A stretch of 64,000 nucleotides of DNA from Thiomonas sp. FB-Cd (GTDB lineage: Bacteria > Pseudomonadota > Gammaproteobacteria > Burkholderiales > Burkholderiaceae_C). Numbering within the stretch: position 1 is the first letter of the stretch; each line of letters opens with the position of its first letter. Under the pieces are notes generated by a model. That model saw only the letters and a list, made by a program, of their open reading frames with translations, was not told the DNA's origin and did no database searches. A program made the translations under genes and the position numbers. The stretch covers positions 310,001 to 374,000 of the forward strand of contig NZ_JPOE01000002.1 in assembly GCF_000733775.1 (NCBI RefSeq). The letters run 5' to 3'. Shown here piece after piece: positions 38,928 to 48,464 of this stretch.

Positions 38928-39226
38928 TCCGCCTGGGCGAAAAACGCGCTGGCCAGCTTGAGGATCTCGTTGGCCCGGCGCAATTCCTTGACCTCGCGCT
39001 CCAGATCCTTGACCCGCTGCGCTTCTGCCGAGGTCACGCCTGGGCGCGTGCCTGCATCGACCTCGTCGCGTCTGACCCACTCCAGCAGGGTGTGCGCCGA
39101 GCAGCCGATCTTGGGGGCAATCGACTCCACTGCGGCCCACAGCGAGGGGTACTCACCGCGGTGCTCCTGCACCATGCGTACGGCGCGCTCACGCACTTCA
39201 GGGGAAAACTTGTTCGACTTGTTCAT
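38903..39226 (-). CDS. IS3-family OrfA (DNA-binding)
   Basis: A 107-residue protein beginning [20 protein letters not shown], the classical IS3 OrfA helix-turn-helix, followed by a leucine-zipper coiled coil ([28 protein letters not shown]) used for multimerisation. It overlaps orfB in the -1 frame. Confidence 0.92.
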   Translation of the reverse strand: MNKSNKFSPEVRERAVRMVQEHRGEYPSLWAAVESIAPKIGCSAHTLLEWVRRDEVDAGTRPGVTSAEAQRVKDLEREVKELRRANEILKLASAFFAQAELDRRLKS

Positions 39227-39506
39227 GGCTCCATTCTCTTGAATGTTGGAGCCTCCTCAAATCCCGGGGCGGTTCATGATCGGGTGGCCCTTGACTTGCC
39301 CACGATTCTTTTTGCTCATCGACCAGGTCTGCGTGGAAATCAACACTCTGCCACGGTAACGTGGCAAGTCGAAGTCCTTGACCCGCGAAACCCCCGCTGC
39401 GCTGGCATGCGGTTAGCGGTGGGAGAGTTCATTGCGTCGAGTTTCATCGCAAGTCGGTAAACTCTCAACTGACACAACTTGTTAGATTTTTGGCTTGCTG
39501 AGCCTG

Positions 39507-40487
39507 ATGATGCCTATGTCGTTTGCTGACCTTCCCGAAGATTCCGAGGATCCTCACCATACCCCCGCCGAACGCGCTGCAGCGGCCGCGCGCAGCACAT
39601 GGGTCAGCGTCGGAGTGAATCTAGGGTTGACGTTTACCCAGGTTGCAGTCGGTCTGATGGCGAAGTCCCAGGGCTTGGTGGCAGACGGCATCCATTCGCT
39701 GTCCGATCTCGTGGCGGACTTCGTCGTGCTCTTTGCAAGCCATCACAGCCAGCGAGATGCGGATGAAGGGCATCCCTATGGCCACCAACGCTTCGAGACT
39801 GCTGCCTCGCTGGTTTTGGGTGTTCTGCTGTTGGCTGTTGGGGTTGGCATGTTGTGGTCGGCCTTTCGCAAGCTTGAAGAGCCTGACACGGTCCAAAAGG
39901 TGCATTTGGCGGCGCTTTGGGTGGCAGGCGGAGCGATCGTTGCCAAGGAGCTTTTGTTCCGCTACATGTTGTCGGTGGCCAAGAAGGTCAAATCAAGCCT
40001 CCTGGTGGCCAACGCATGGCATGCCCGCTCTGATGCTGCATCGTCAGTCGTCGTCGGCATCGGCATTATTGGCAATTTGGCGGGTTTTCCCATTCTGGAT
40101 CCGATTGCCGCACTCATCGTGGGATTCATGGTGGCCAAGATGGGCTGGGAATTTGGTTGGGACGCGTTGCATGACCTCATGGATCGGGCGGTCGATGACC
40201 AGGAAGTTCAGGGCATTTTCCAAACCCTGAGGCAAACGCCCGGGGTGCTCGGTGTCCACGATGTGCGCACGCGCAAGATGGGCGACATGATCGTCGTTGA
40301 CGCCCATATCGAAGTAGATGCAGCGATTAGCGTTGAGGCAGGGCATGACATTGCCGTGGCTGCGCGGGATCGTGTAATGCAGCGTCATCGTGTGTTGAAT
40401 TTGATGACGCACGTCGATCCATGGCACAAACCGGACTTGGATCACGTTGGTTTGCCAGCGGGGGCAAACGCTGAAAATCCTGGCTGA
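39507..40487 (+). CDS. CDF-family cation efflux protein (FieF-like)
   Basis: A protein of about 326 residues with six membrane helices. Helix 2 reads GLVADGIHSLSDLVADFVVL (D-x6-D type, as in FieF) and helix 5 region AWHARSDAASSVVVGIG (H-x3-D). The C-terminal cytosolic domain contains HDVRTRKMGDMIVVDAHIEVD and THVDPW. It is of a different subgroup from the CzcD-like gene at 32 kb and more like Fe/Zn exporters. The start is uncertain: TTG 39495, ATG 39507, 39510 and 39516 are all in frame. Sandwiched between IS3 and IS630 elements. Confidence 0.88.
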   Translation: MMPMSFADLPEDSEDPHHTPAERAAAAARSTWVSVGVNLGLTFTQVAVGLMAKSQGLVADGIHSLSDLVADFVVLFASHHSQRDADEGHPYGHQRFETAASLVLGVLLLAVGVGMLWSAFRKLEEPDTVQKVHLAALWVAGGAIVAKELLFRYMLSVAKKVKSSLLVANAWHARSDAASSVVVGIGIIGNLAGFPILDPIAALIVGFMVAKMGWEFGWDALHDLMDRAVDDQEVQGIFQTLRQTPGVLGVHDVRTRKMGDMIVVDAHIEVDAAISVEAGHDIAVAARDRVMQRHRVLNLMTHVDPWHKPDLDHVGLPAGANAENPG

Positions 40488-40598
40488 TCTTGTGCAGATC
40501 GATGACCCTGTCGCGCACCGCGTGCGCAACGAGTCGATCCAGGGGAATGGGCAGCGTACCCTACATCGCCGATCCAGAGCGTCCAATGCGCTGTAGCG

Positions 40599-41766
40599 AG
40601 TGTAGTGAATTATTCTTAAGTGAACTTAATGTCTTGCTGCATCTCCAATGTTTTACTGTGGACTGGGGTGGAGAGAGCGAGTGCGAGTTGCCCCTGAGAT
40701 TGTTTTGACCAATGAGGAGCGAGCCGAGTTGACGAAGCTGGCTCGTTCCAAGCTCACCAGCGTGAGGCTGGCGCAACGCGCACGCATCGTGCTGCTGGCT
40801 TCGCAGGGCATGCAGAGCAAGGAGATTGCCGCCGAGCTGGGCATTGGGCGAGTCCAGGTCTCGCGCTGGCGCGAACGCTATGCCGAGTTCAGGCTTGCGG
40901 GCATCGAGCACGACTTGCCGCGCGGGGCACCGCCGGTGACTGTGGATGTGGCGCGCCTCATCGAACTGACCACCCAGCGCAAGCCCGAGGCGGCCACGCA
41001 CTGGAGCACCCGAACCCTGGCCGCCGAGTTGGGGGTCAGCGCAGCCAGCGTCTCGCGGCATTGGCGCAAGAACGGCCTGAAGCCCCATCTGGTGCGTGGC
41101 TTCAAGGTCTCGCGCGACCCGAAGTTCGTCGAGAAGCTCGAAGACATCGTGGGGCTGTACCTGTGGCCGCCCGAGCACGCCTTGGTGCTGTGCTGTGACG
41201 AGAAGAGCCAGGTGCAGGCGCTGGACCGCACACAGCCTGGGCTGCCCCTGAAGAAGGGGCGTGCGCAGACGATGACGCCCGACTACAAGCGCAACGGCAC
41301 GACCACGCTGTTCGCGGCGCTGAACGTGCTCGACGGCCAGGTCATCGGCCAGTGTCAGCAGCGCCACACCCACACCGAGTGGCGGAAGTTCCTGCGGCAG
41401 ATCGACCGCGAGACGCCCAAAGGCAAGACGCTGCATCTGATCGCCGACAACTACGCCACGCACAAGCATCCTGCCGTACAGGCTTGGTTGACCAAGCATC
41501 CGCGATTCAACATGCACTTCACGCCGACCTCGGCGTCGTGGCGGAACAGGGTCGAGCGCTTCTGCCGCGACATCACCGTCAATCGGCTGCGCCGCGGCGT
41601 GTTCACCAGCGTGCCGCAGTTGATCACTGCCATTGATGAGTACGTTGCCCATCACAACACCAAACCCAAGCCGTTCATCTGGACCAAGAGCGCTGCCGAC
41701 ATCCTGCAGAAGGTCATTCGTGCCAACAGTCACTTAAGTTCTAAACAGAATGCAACACTACACTAG
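40599..41766 (+). mobile_element. second IS630-family element, different type
   Basis: About 1.17 kb, with short terminal inverted repeats sharing AGTGTAGTG (left from 40599; right end near 41764 as CACTACACT) and a further CTTAAGTGA repeat inside both ends. Carries one transposase gene. Unrelated in detail to the element at 30496. Confidence 0.75.
40681..41766 (+). CDS. IS630-family transposase
   Basis: A 361-residue protein from the GTG at 40681 behind GGAGAGAG. The N-terminal helix-turn-helix is QRARIVLLASQGMQSKEIAAELGIGRVQVSRWRERY. The DDE core has LVLCCDEKSQVQALDRTQPGL, LHLIADNYATHKHPAV and SASWRNRVERFCRDI. The last motif is usually SWLNQVERFF; the catalytic Glu is kept. Intact and probably active. 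Confidence 0.9.
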   Translation: MRVAPEIVLTNEERAELTKLARSKLTSVRLAQRARIVLLASQGMQSKEIAAELGIGRVQVSRWRERYAEFRLAGIEHDLPRGAPPVTVDVARLIELTTQRKPEAATHWSTRTLAAELGVSAASVSRHWRKNGLKPHLVRGFKVSRDPKFVEKLEDIVGLYLWPPEHALVLCCDEKSQVQALDRTQPGLPLKKGRAQTMTPDYKRNGTTTLFAALNVLDGQVIGQCQQRHTHTEWRKFLRQIDRETPKGKTLHLIADNYATHKHPAVQAWLTKHPRFNMHFTPTSASWRNRVERFCRDITVNRLRRGVFTSVPQLITAIDEYVAHHNTKPKPFIWTKSAADILQKVIRANSHLSSKQNATLH

Positions 41767-41987
41767 CGTTTGGGTACGAGGCAAACATGATGCATTGCTT
41801 GTGCGCCCGAGAGCGGGTTATTCATTCTCCGACCCGATGGGACGGCCAAGGCGAGCGCCAAGGTGCGTCCGGGAAGAGCCCGCGTGAAGCAGACAGGCCC
41901 CGCATTTGAGCAATTTCACCGCGCATCTCCCGACTACAGCGCCGCAAGGCGCTTAGTCGCGGAAGCATTCACTATCGGTCTCCCACT

Positions 41988-43160
41988 GTGAATACTCGGC
42001 GCATTGCCCACTTGGATATGGATGCATTCTTCGCTTCGGTGGAGTTGTTGCGCTACCCCGAGCTTCGGGGACACCCTGTGGTGGTTGGCGGGCGCCATGA
42101 TTGGCACCCGGTGGCGAAGACCGACGGAACCCGGCGCTTTGCCCGACTGCGCGAGTACGCAGGACGTGGTGTGGTCACTACCTCTACTTACGAGGCGCGC
42201 GCCTTGGGGGTGTTCTCTGGCATGGGCATGATGAAGGCGGCGGTGCTCGCGCCAGAGGCCTATTTGCTGCCGGCGAATTTCGAGGCGTACCGGCACTATT
42301 CCAAACTCTTTAAAGAAGCAGTGGCCACCGTCGCCCCGGAAATCGAAGATCGCGGTATCGATGAAATTTACTGCGATCTCAGTCTGCTGCCGGACGACAC
42401 CCTGGCGCTGGCACATCAGATCAAACAGGCGGTGCGCGAAGCGACGGGCTTGAGCTGCTCCATTGGCATCACACCAAACAAACTGCTATCCAAGATTGCT
42501 TCGGAATTACACAAGCCGGACGGCATCACGGTCTTGAGCCTCGAGGACGTGCCCACGCGAATTTGGCCACTTCTGGTCAGTAAGGTCAATGGCATCGGGC
42601 CCAAGGCGACGCTCAAGCTTGAAGGGCTGGGAATTCGCACGATCGGTGAATTGGCGATGGCAGATGCAGGATTGTTGCAGCGGCACTTCGGCGCCACCTA
42701 TGCAACATGGCTGAGGGACGTGGCCCAGGGCATCGACCATCGTCCCGTCGTAACCCAGGTCACACGGAAGTCCATTAGCCGCGAAACCACCTTCGAGCGT
42801 GATCTGCATCCGCTTGTTGACCGAGCTGAGCTTTCAGCCGTGTTTGCGGAACTCTGCAAGCGCGTCGCAGCGGATCTGCAGCGCAAAGGTTTGGCCGGCC
42901 GCACCATTGGGATCAAAGTGCGTTTCGAGGACTTTCGCACAGTCACCAGGGACGTGTCGCTGATCACCCCGACAGCTGATGCGCGAACAATCCAGCGTGC
43001 CGCCAGGATGTGCCTTAAGCGGATCGAGTTGCAGCAAAGGTTGCGCCTGCTCGGGATCCGAGCAGGCGGGCTTGCGGGTGTTGAAGGACAGTTGGAGGGT
43101 GACAGGAATCCGCCACAGCAGATGGAGCTGTTGGGGATCAAATGCGATCAATCGATGTGA
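41988..43160 (+). CDS. dinB: DNA polymerase IV (Y family)
   Basis: A 390-residue lesion-bypass polymerase. The GTG start gives MNTRRIAHLDMDAFFASVELLRYPEL with the first metal aspartates; TTSTYEARALGVFSGM and the second acidic motif RGIDEIYCDLS follow. Thumb helix-hairpin-helix: VNGIGPKATLKLEGLGIRTIGELA. The little-finger domain runs from about residue 245. It contains an unusual insertion between VVVGG and the ARLREYAGRGVVTT segment, seen in some betaproteobacterial DinB. Surrounded by IS elements; the C-terminus lacks the canonical beta-clamp QLxLF tail but has QQMELLGI, a plausible clamp motif. Confidence 0.92.
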   Translation: MNTRRIAHLDMDAFFASVELLRYPELRGHPVVVGGRHDWHPVAKTDGTRRFARLREYAGRGVVTTSTYEARALGVFSGMGMMKAAVLAPEAYLLPANFEAYRHYSKLFKEAVATVAPEIEDRGIDEIYCDLSLLPDDTLALAHQIKQAVREATGLSCSIGITPNKLLSKIASELHKPDGITVLSLEDVPTRIWPLLVSKVNGIGPKATLKLEGLGIRTIGELAMADAGLLQRHFGATYATWLRDVAQGIDHRPVVTQVTRKSISRETTFERDLHPLVDRAELSAVFAELCKRVAADLQRKGLAGRTIGIKVRFEDFRTVTRDVSLITPTADARTIQRAARMCLKRIELQQRLRLLGIRAGGLAGVEGQLEGDRNPPQQMELLGIKCDQSM

Positions 43161-43292
43161 GTGTGGAACGCGCATCATTGAGTCGAGCGCAGGTGCCGGG
43201 GCACGGCGTTATCAGGCCGTTGAAATGCTGGCCCACCGCGCCGGGATCGGCGACGATGTCAGACAACGAAGATCGGCGGTGAGAGAGGAAGG

Positions 43293-44345
43293 ATGCGAGG
43301 AGCCGATAGCTTTAACGCGGCGCTGTTCAGCACGTTGAAGCTGGATGAGTTCGTGCCCCAGACCCATCCGCTGCGCCCAATCCGCAAGTGGATGAACGAG
43401 GCGGGCGTCAAGGGTGGTCGTCCGAGCATGGCGCCGGAGAAGCTCATGCGTGCGATGTTGCTGCACGTTCTTTACAGCGTGCACAGTGAGCGCCAGATCG
43501 TCAAGCAGACGTCCTTCAACCTGCTGTTTCGCTGGTTCGTCGGGCTGTCGATTGAGGATGCGGTGTGGAACCACTCGGTGTTCGGCAAGACTCGTGATCG
43601 GCTGATCGAGTTCGACGCTGTCACGGATTTGTCCAACGCGACGGTGAAGATGGCCGACAAGCGCGGACTGTTGTCGGGCGAGCACTTCAGCGTGGACGGC
43701 ACGCTGATCCATGCCTGGGCCAGCCGCAAGAGCGTCAGGCGCAAGGACGGCGGCGAGGACGACAGGCCGCCCGAGGACTGGCACGGCGAAAACTGCAGCA
43801 ACGATACGCACGCTTCGATGCACGATCCCGAGAGCCGTCTGTATCGCAAGAGCAGCGCAGCGCCTGCGCTGCCGAACTATCAGGGGCATGTGCTGACCGA
43901 CAACCGCCACGGTCTGGTCGTCAACGTACAGGCTAGCGCGGCTGATGGGTGTGCCGAGCGCGACGTGGACGAGCGTATGCTGTCCGATGTCGCCAAGCGC
44001 GACGTTCGGATCATGGTCGGCGCCGATACGGGGTACGACATGCGCTGCTTCGTGAAGGCGCGCCGCAAGATGAACGTCACACCCCACGTGGCGCAGAGCA
44101 CCAAGCGCACCGGAGGCAGTGCGATCGGTGGTCGCACGACGCGGCACGCTGGCTACGCAGTCATCAGCGCAAGCAGGCGTAAGCGAATCGAACAGGACTT
44201 CGGCTGGGGCAAGACGATCGGCCCGATCCGCCAGATCATGGTGCGGGGGGCAGAGAAAGCCGATCAGCTCCTGACCTTGACGATGGCGGCCTACATCCTC
44301 ACCCGGATGCGCACCTTGGCCAACGTGCGTCCGCAATGCGTGTGA
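43293..44345 (+). CDS. IS5-family transposase
   Basis: A 350-residue transposase of the IS5 / IS4-like DDE type. The DUF772 N-terminal domain (FVPQTHPLRPIRKWMNE, KLMRAMLLHVLYSVHSERQIVKQ) is followed by the catalytic core with HFSVDGTLIHAWAS, VGADTGYDMRCFV and RKRIEQDFGWGKTIGPIRQ (R-x3-E). The frame is intact. Element ends could not be fixed by eye; the element probably spans from about 43.2 kb to about 44.45 kb. Confidence 0.88.
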   Translation: MRGADSFNAALFSTLKLDEFVPQTHPLRPIRKWMNEAGVKGGRPSMAPEKLMRAMLLHVLYSVHSERQIVKQTSFNLLFRWFVGLSIEDAVWNHSVFGKTRDRLIEFDAVTDLSNATVKMADKRGLLSGEHFSVDGTLIHAWASRKSVRRKDGGEDDRPPEDWHGENCSNDTHASMHDPESRLYRKSSAAPALPNYQGHVLTDNRHGLVVNVQASAADGCAERDVDERMLSDVAKRDVRIMVGADTGYDMRCFVKARRKMNVTPHVAQSTKRTGGSAIGGRTTRHAGYAVISASRRKRIEQDFGWGKTIGPIRQIMVRGAEKADQLLTLTMAAYILTRMRTLANVRPQCV

Positions 44346-44484
44346 TGGGCCGAAAGCCCGGAAATGCCCGTTCATGGCCCGGCCTCCCGGCCTGTGCAGG
44401 CCGAAATCGCCGCGTTTGCTCGGAAATTGGGCAACGTGTGACCGTCACCATGCCGAACCGAAGGCAGAAATGCATGCGTCTTTC

Positions 44485-44492
44485 GAATCAAC
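44485..44492 (+). repeat. IS66 target-site duplication, left copy
   Basis: GAATCAAC, identical to 46922-46929. Eight bases is the standard IS66 duplication length. Confidence 0.9.
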
Positions 44493-44562
44493 GTATGCGT
44501 CTGGCGAACCCATCTTTTCAGTGAAGGACGGCTGAGCGAAGCTTGGGGTTTTGGGAGGCTGC

Positions 44563-44928
44563 ATGCGATCAGACAAGCTCAGTGAGGAGAGGATTGGGGA
44601 GATTCTGGCGATCCTCGATGAACTCAAGGCCAGCGGTGGGCGTGCCGAGGTTTTTGCCCAAAGCCATGGCGTCAGCTACGGGCAGCTTCGGGGCTGGCTG
44701 TCCCACGCACCGCGCTGGCGGGCGCAGTTGGCAGGGCAGGAGGTGCCTGCGCGTGCGAGCGGGTTCGTGCAAGCCCGGCTCAGCCCGAGGTCTGGTGCGG
44801 TGGCCGCCGATGCGCTGCCGGCCCACGCGCGCATCACCTGCGTGGCTGGCGCTCGGCGGGCGCAGATCGACTGGCCTGTGGCCCATGCGGCGGAGTGCGC
44901 GCAGTGGCTGCGAGCCTGGCTGGGGTGA
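44563..44928 (+). CDS. IS66-family accessory protein TnpA-like (OrfA)
   Basis: A 121-residue protein from the ATG at 44563. The first 50 residues form a helix-turn-helix-like segment (RIGEILAILDELKASGGRAEVFAQSHGVSYGQLRGWL). The rest is typical of IS66 orfA products. Ends three bases before the next start. Confidence 0.85.
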   Translation: MRSDKLSEERIGEILAILDELKASGGRAEVFAQSHGVSYGQLRGWLSHAPRWRAQLAGQEVPARASGFVQARLSPRSGAVAADALPAHARITCVAGARRAQIDWPVAHAAECAQWLRAWLG

Positions 44929-44931
44929 GCC

Positions 44932-45273
44932 ATGCTGCGCATTGAGGCCGTCTGGCTGGCGGTGGGTGCCAGTGATCTGCGCGGCGGCATGGACAGCCTG
45001 CTGGGGCAGGTTGTGGCCCGGTTTGGCTCGGCCCAACGGCACCACGCCTACGTGTTTGCCAACCGCAGCGCGACAAGGCTGAAGGTGCTGGTGTTTGATG
45101 GCGCCGGGATCTGGCTGTGCACGCGCCGACTGCAAGAAGGCCGGTTCGTCTGGCCGCAGGACGATCGTGAGGCGCTGCACCTGAGCGAGCAGCAATGGCG
45201 CTGGCTGGTGGCCGGGCTGCCGTGGCAGCGGATGACGGCGCACGCCACGGCAGCAGCCATTGCCGTGGTGTAG
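44932..45273 (+). CDS. IS66-family TnpB (OrfB)
   Basis: A 113-residue protein with the IS66 OrfB signature: LRGGMDSLLGQVVARFG, HAYVFANRSATRLKVLVFDGAGIWLCTRRL. Required for IS66 transposition; biochemical role not established. In operon with the flanking IS66 genes. Confidence 0.92.
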   Translation: MLRIEAVWLAVGASDLRGGMDSLLGQVVARFGSAQRHHAYVFANRSATRLKVLVFDGAGIWLCTRRLQEGRFVWPQDDREALHLSEQQWRWLVAGLPWQRMTAHATAAAIAVV

Positions 45274-45341
45274 ACCCGGGTTGTTGTCGATCCGGACAAC
45301 TCCCACTGCTCGCGCGCGCTCACGCGCGCGAGAATGTGCCC

Positions 45342-46880
45342 ATGCTCGACGCCATCGATTCCGACCGACTGCAGGCCCTGGGGGACGATCCGACGGCGCA
45401 GTACGCGCGTGCGGTCATTGCCCGCATGCAGGCGGATCTGAAGTTGAAGCAGACGAAGATCGAGGCCCTGAGCTTCGAGCTGGCGCGCCTCAAGCAATGG
45501 CGTTTTGGGCAATCGAGCGAGGCACTGGACACCCAGGGCGAGCTCTTCGATGCCAAGACGCAGGCGCTGCTGCAAGCCGAGGAACAGGCCGAGGACCGGG
45601 CAGCCGATGAGGAGCGCACAGCCCCAGGCAAACGTCGCCCCAAACGCCAACCACTGCCCAGTCAACTGCCGCGCATCGAACACCGCTACGAGATCGAATC
45701 GGGGCAGTGCCCGCAGGGCCACGCCCTGCGCCGCATCGGTGAGGAGATCAGCGAACAGCTCGACTGCGAGCCCACGCGTTTCTTCGTGCACCGGCACATC
45801 CGCGGCAAGTACGCCTGCGCATGCTGCCAGACGGTGTTGGCTGCGCCCATGCCGGCCCAGATCATCGACAAGGGCATCCCCGCTCCCGGCCTGCTGGCGC
45901 AGGTGGTGCTGGCCAAGCACGACGATCACCTGCCGCTGTACCGCCAGGAGGAGATCTATCGTCGCAGCGGCGTGCACATCCCGCGCTCGAGCATGGCGCA
46001 GTGGGTGGGCATCTGTGGCGTGCGCCTGGAGCCGCTGGCCCAGGCACTCAAAGACCATCTGTTGGCGCAGCCCGTGCTGCACGCTGATGAGACCCCGGTG
46101 GCCGAGCTGGCCCCGGGCACCGGCAAGACGCACCGCGCCTATGTCTGGGTCTACCGCAGCGCGTTGACCCCGGCCGTGGTGTTTGACTATTGCGCCAGCC
46201 GCGCCGGTGCGCATGCGCGCGACTTCCTGCAGGACTGGTCAGGGACCTTGCTGACCGACGGGTTCAGCGGCTACGCCGCCCTCCATGCCCAGGACTCGAT
46301 CGTCGAAGCGGGTTGCTGGGCGCATGTGCGGCGCAAGTTCTTCGAGGCGCACAAGCTGGCCGGCAGCGCCATCGCGCAGGAGGCACTCGAGCGCATTGGG
46401 GCCTTGTATGGCATCGAGCAGACCCTTCGGGAGCATCCGCCCGATGCGCGCACCGTCATGCGCCAGCACCAAAGCCAACCCTTGCTGGATGCCTTGCACG
46501 CCTGGCTGCTCGACCAGCGCCCACTCCTGGCCAAGGCGGACGCCACGGCGCGGGCCATCGACTATGCGCTGGGCCGCTGGAGCGCCTTGTGCGTGTTTGC
46601 CAGCGATGGGCGCGTGCCCATCGATAACAACCCCGTGGAAAACGCCATTCGTCCCCTCGCCCTGGGCCGCAAAAACTGGCTCTTTGTGGGCTCGCCCCAA
46701 GCCGGCAGCCGAGCCGCGGTGCTCATGACGCTGATCGAATCGGCCAAGCTGTGCGAGGTCGACCCCTGGGCCTATCTCAAGGACGTGCTGACGAAGCTAC
46801 CCACCTGGCCCAACAGCCGCTTGGGCGAATTGCTGCCGCACAACTGGGCCAAAGCCAACACCCCTGCCGTCAGCACCTGA
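45342..46880 (+). CDS. IS66-family transposase TnpC
   Basis: A 512-residue transposase. An N-terminal coiled coil (ARMQADLKLKQTKIEALSFELARLKQWRFGQSSEA) is followed by a zinc-binding segment (GKYACACCQTVLAAPMPAQ) and the DDE core with PVLHADETPVAEL, LLTDGFSGYAAL and SIVEAGCWAHVRRKFFEA, ending with IDNNPVENAIRPLALGRKNWLFVGS. The start at 45342 is the first ATG at the family N-terminus. Intact. Confidence 0.94.
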   Translation: MLDAIDSDRLQALGDDPTAQYARAVIARMQADLKLKQTKIEALSFELARLKQWRFGQSSEALDTQGELFDAKTQALLQAEEQAEDRAADEERTAPGKRRPKRQPLPSQLPRIEHRYEIESGQCPQGHALRRIGEEISEQLDCEPTRFFVHRHIRGKYACACCQTVLAAPMPAQIIDKGIPAPGLLAQVVLAKHDDHLPLYRQEEIYRRSGVHIPRSSMAQWVGICGVRLEPLAQALKDHLLAQPVLHADETPVAELAPGTGKTHRAYVWVYRSALTPAVVFDYCASRAGAHARDFLQDWSGTLLTDGFSGYAALHAQDSIVEAGCWAHVRRKFFEAHKLAGSAIAQEALERIGALYGIEQTLREHPPDARTVMRQHQSQPLLDALHAWLLDQRPLLAKADATARAIDYALGRWSALCVFASDGRVPIDNNPVENAIRPLALGRKNWLFVGSPQAGSRAAVLMTLIESAKLCEVDPWAYLKDVLTKLPTWPNSRLGELLPHNWAKANTPAVST

Positions 46881-46921
46881 CTCTTACTGCAGGGGTCAAG
46901 ATGGGTTCGCTGGACGCTTAC

Positions 46922-46929
46922 GAATCAAC
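46922..46929 (+). repeat. IS66 target-site duplication, right copy
   Basis: GAATCAAC, matching 44485-44492. Confidence 0.9.
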
Positions 46930-47269
46930 GGTCTGTTCACGAGCGGTAATTCAATGAACTCTCCCGCCACTAAACCGCTTATATGGATGCCTCCCGGATA
47001 GCAAGCAGATTTTGCTTGTGATGAGAAGAAGTCGGCTGCGTCCTTATATCCGGCCTCATTGCAGTTGCCCAGTTGCCTGGGATCTGCGGGCCCCGATGCT
47101 TATTCGCTGGCGAACACCTCATCTCTCGCGAGGACTTTTTACGTCCGAGCGGTTTACCAGGTTTTGCTCACCCGCGGTCTGACCACTTTCACATCACTTC
47201 GCTTGTGCTGCCTGCTATCTATTCACACCTCCTGTCAGCGGATTGGCACCATTGTTTGGCGCCGGCGAT
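46930..47269. other. non-coding stretch between IS66 and IS110-type element
   Basis: About 340 bases. Frames are open, but the translations (Cys/Ser/Leu-rich) do not look like real proteins. Part is probably the non-coding right end of the adjacent IS110-type element; its exact end could not be fixed with a single copy. Confidence 0.4.
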
Positions 47270-48346
47270 TCACGCCATTTCGGGTTTCACACTCACATGG
47301 TTGCTTTCATACTCCTGCGCTTTGGCAGTAAGTGCCCAGATCGTTCTCGCCATCTTGGCTGCCTGCGCCACGCAGACGACATTCGAATGGCGTCGTACTT
47401 TCAGCCCCGCCATCCAGGGACTTGGTTGCCTGACGTTGTGCACTACGCCTCTGGCACCATTGACCAGCAGGGTACGTAGGTAGGTGTCCCCTCGTTTGGA
47501 GATGCTGCCCAGCCGAACTTTGCCACCGGTGCCACTTTGTGACGGCACAAGGCCCAGCCAGGCACAGAATTCACGTCCGGACTTGAATGCGCTGGCTTCC
47601 CCCATGGTTGCTATGGCCGCTGTGGCGGTCAGCAATCCGACGCCTGGAATCTTGGCAATGCGCTGCATCTGGGGGTCTTGCTGGAGTTGCAATTTCAGTC
47701 GACCCTCTATGGCCAGAATGTCCACTTCAAAAGCCTTGACACGCATGACCTGCTCCCGCAAGCTGTCGACGACCACCTGCGGGAGGGTGCTTGCCAGCGC
47801 CTCAAGTGCCGACTCAATTTCGCTGAACAGCGCTTTATCGCCCTTGGCGAAGGTGGCTCCGAATTCGTAGAGTAACCCTCGCAGTGCATTGGTCTGCATG
47901 ATTCGCATCTTCATCAGTGCCTGACGCTGCCGGTGCAATGTCAACGTCGCCTGCTGAGCTACTGATTTGATGCCCACAAACTTGACACCAGGTTGCTGCA
48001 CCGCCAGCCAGATGGCGCGTGCGTCCGTGGCGTCGGTTTTGTTTCCGCTGACAAATGGGCGAACCACTTTGGCGTGCAGAAGTCGCACGGTATGGCCCAA
48101 AGAGCGCAACGCCCGTGCCCAGTAGTGTCCACTGCCGCAAGCCTCGATGGCGATCAGGCTGGGCCTGCGGTTGGCGAAGTGTTCTAGCACCTTTGCCCGC
48201 TTGATTTGCACGTTGGAGATTTCGCCGGTCTCCATGTCGACGCTGTGCAGTTGAAACACCTTCTGCGCAATGTCCAGGCCGACCACCTGCTGCCCGGCCA
48301 TCGTGCCAATCACTTGTCCCGCGTGCATCCCAGTATTACGACTCAT
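47270..48346 (-). CDS. IS110-family transposase, second type
   Basis: A 358-residue DEDD recombinase unrelated in detail to the 6.7/52 kb pair. The N-terminal domain has VVGLDIAQKVFQLHSVD, IAIEACGSGHYWARAL and NKTDATDARAIWLAV. The C-terminal domain has KIPGVGLLTATAAIATMGE, SQSGTGGKVRLGSISKRGDTYLRTLLVNGA with the catalytic serine. This C-terminal pattern (KRGDxYLR) is that of the IS1111 branch. Start at 48346 (MSRNTGMHAG); an upstream in-frame ATG at 48388 is possible. Confidence 0.9.
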   Translation of the reverse strand: MSRNTGMHAGQVIGTMAGQQVVGLDIAQKVFQLHSVDMETGEISNVQIKRAKVLEHFANRRPSLIAIEACGSGHYWARALRSLGHTVRLLHAKVVRPFVSGNKTDATDARAIWLAVQQPGVKFVGIKSVAQQATLTLHRQRQALMKMRIMQTNALRGLLYEFGATFAKGDKALFSEIESALEALASTLPQVVVDSLREQVMRVKAFEVDILAIEGRLKLQLQQDPQMQRIAKIPGVGLLTATAAIATMGEASAFKSGREFCAWLGLVPSQSGTGGKVRLGSISKRGDTYLRTLLVNGARGVVHNVRQPSPWMAGLKVRRHSNVVCVAQAAKMARTIWALTAKAQEYESNHVSVKPEMA

Positions 48347-48464
48347 GATGGATCCTCTGTGGTGTTGGTGAAGACGGTGGTCTATCACTTCTTGGGCGCT
48401 TTGATGCCGTATCCAGCAGAGGATTCACCCGCAACTCGGGACTTCTCTACTGACCAACGGCTGT

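Larger units (their letters stand above)
37955..39276 (-). mobile_element. IS3-family element
   Basis: About 1.32 kb. Terminal inverted repeats begin TGAACCGCCC on both ends (left from 37955, right ending 39276 on the opposite strand) and extend about 28 bases with a few mismatches, through GGAGGC. Contains overlapping orfA and orfB in the usual -1 relation. Inserted between the DUF167 gene and a CDF gene. Confidence 0.88.
44493..46921 (+). mobile_element. IS66-family element, complete
   Basis: A 2429-bp element with terminal inverted repeats that share GCGAACCCATCTT within about 24 bases (left GTATGCGTCTGGCGAACC, right reading GTAAGCGTCCAGCGAACC on the other strand) and an exact 8-bp target duplication. 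It carries the three expected genes in order. The intact duplication indicates simple insertion without later rearrangement. Confidence 0.95.

Noticed and set aside
37995..39140. IS3 orfB as an independent gene with its own start at 39140
   Set aside because: The long upstream part overlaps orfA out of frame and has no transposase features; the real product is made by frameshift from orfA.
43212..44375. Long open frame on the minus strand opposite the IS5 transposase (387 codons)
   Set aside because: It is the antisense shadow of a clear DDE transposase; its translation has no family signature and is His/Arg-rich as expected from GC-rich antisense frames.
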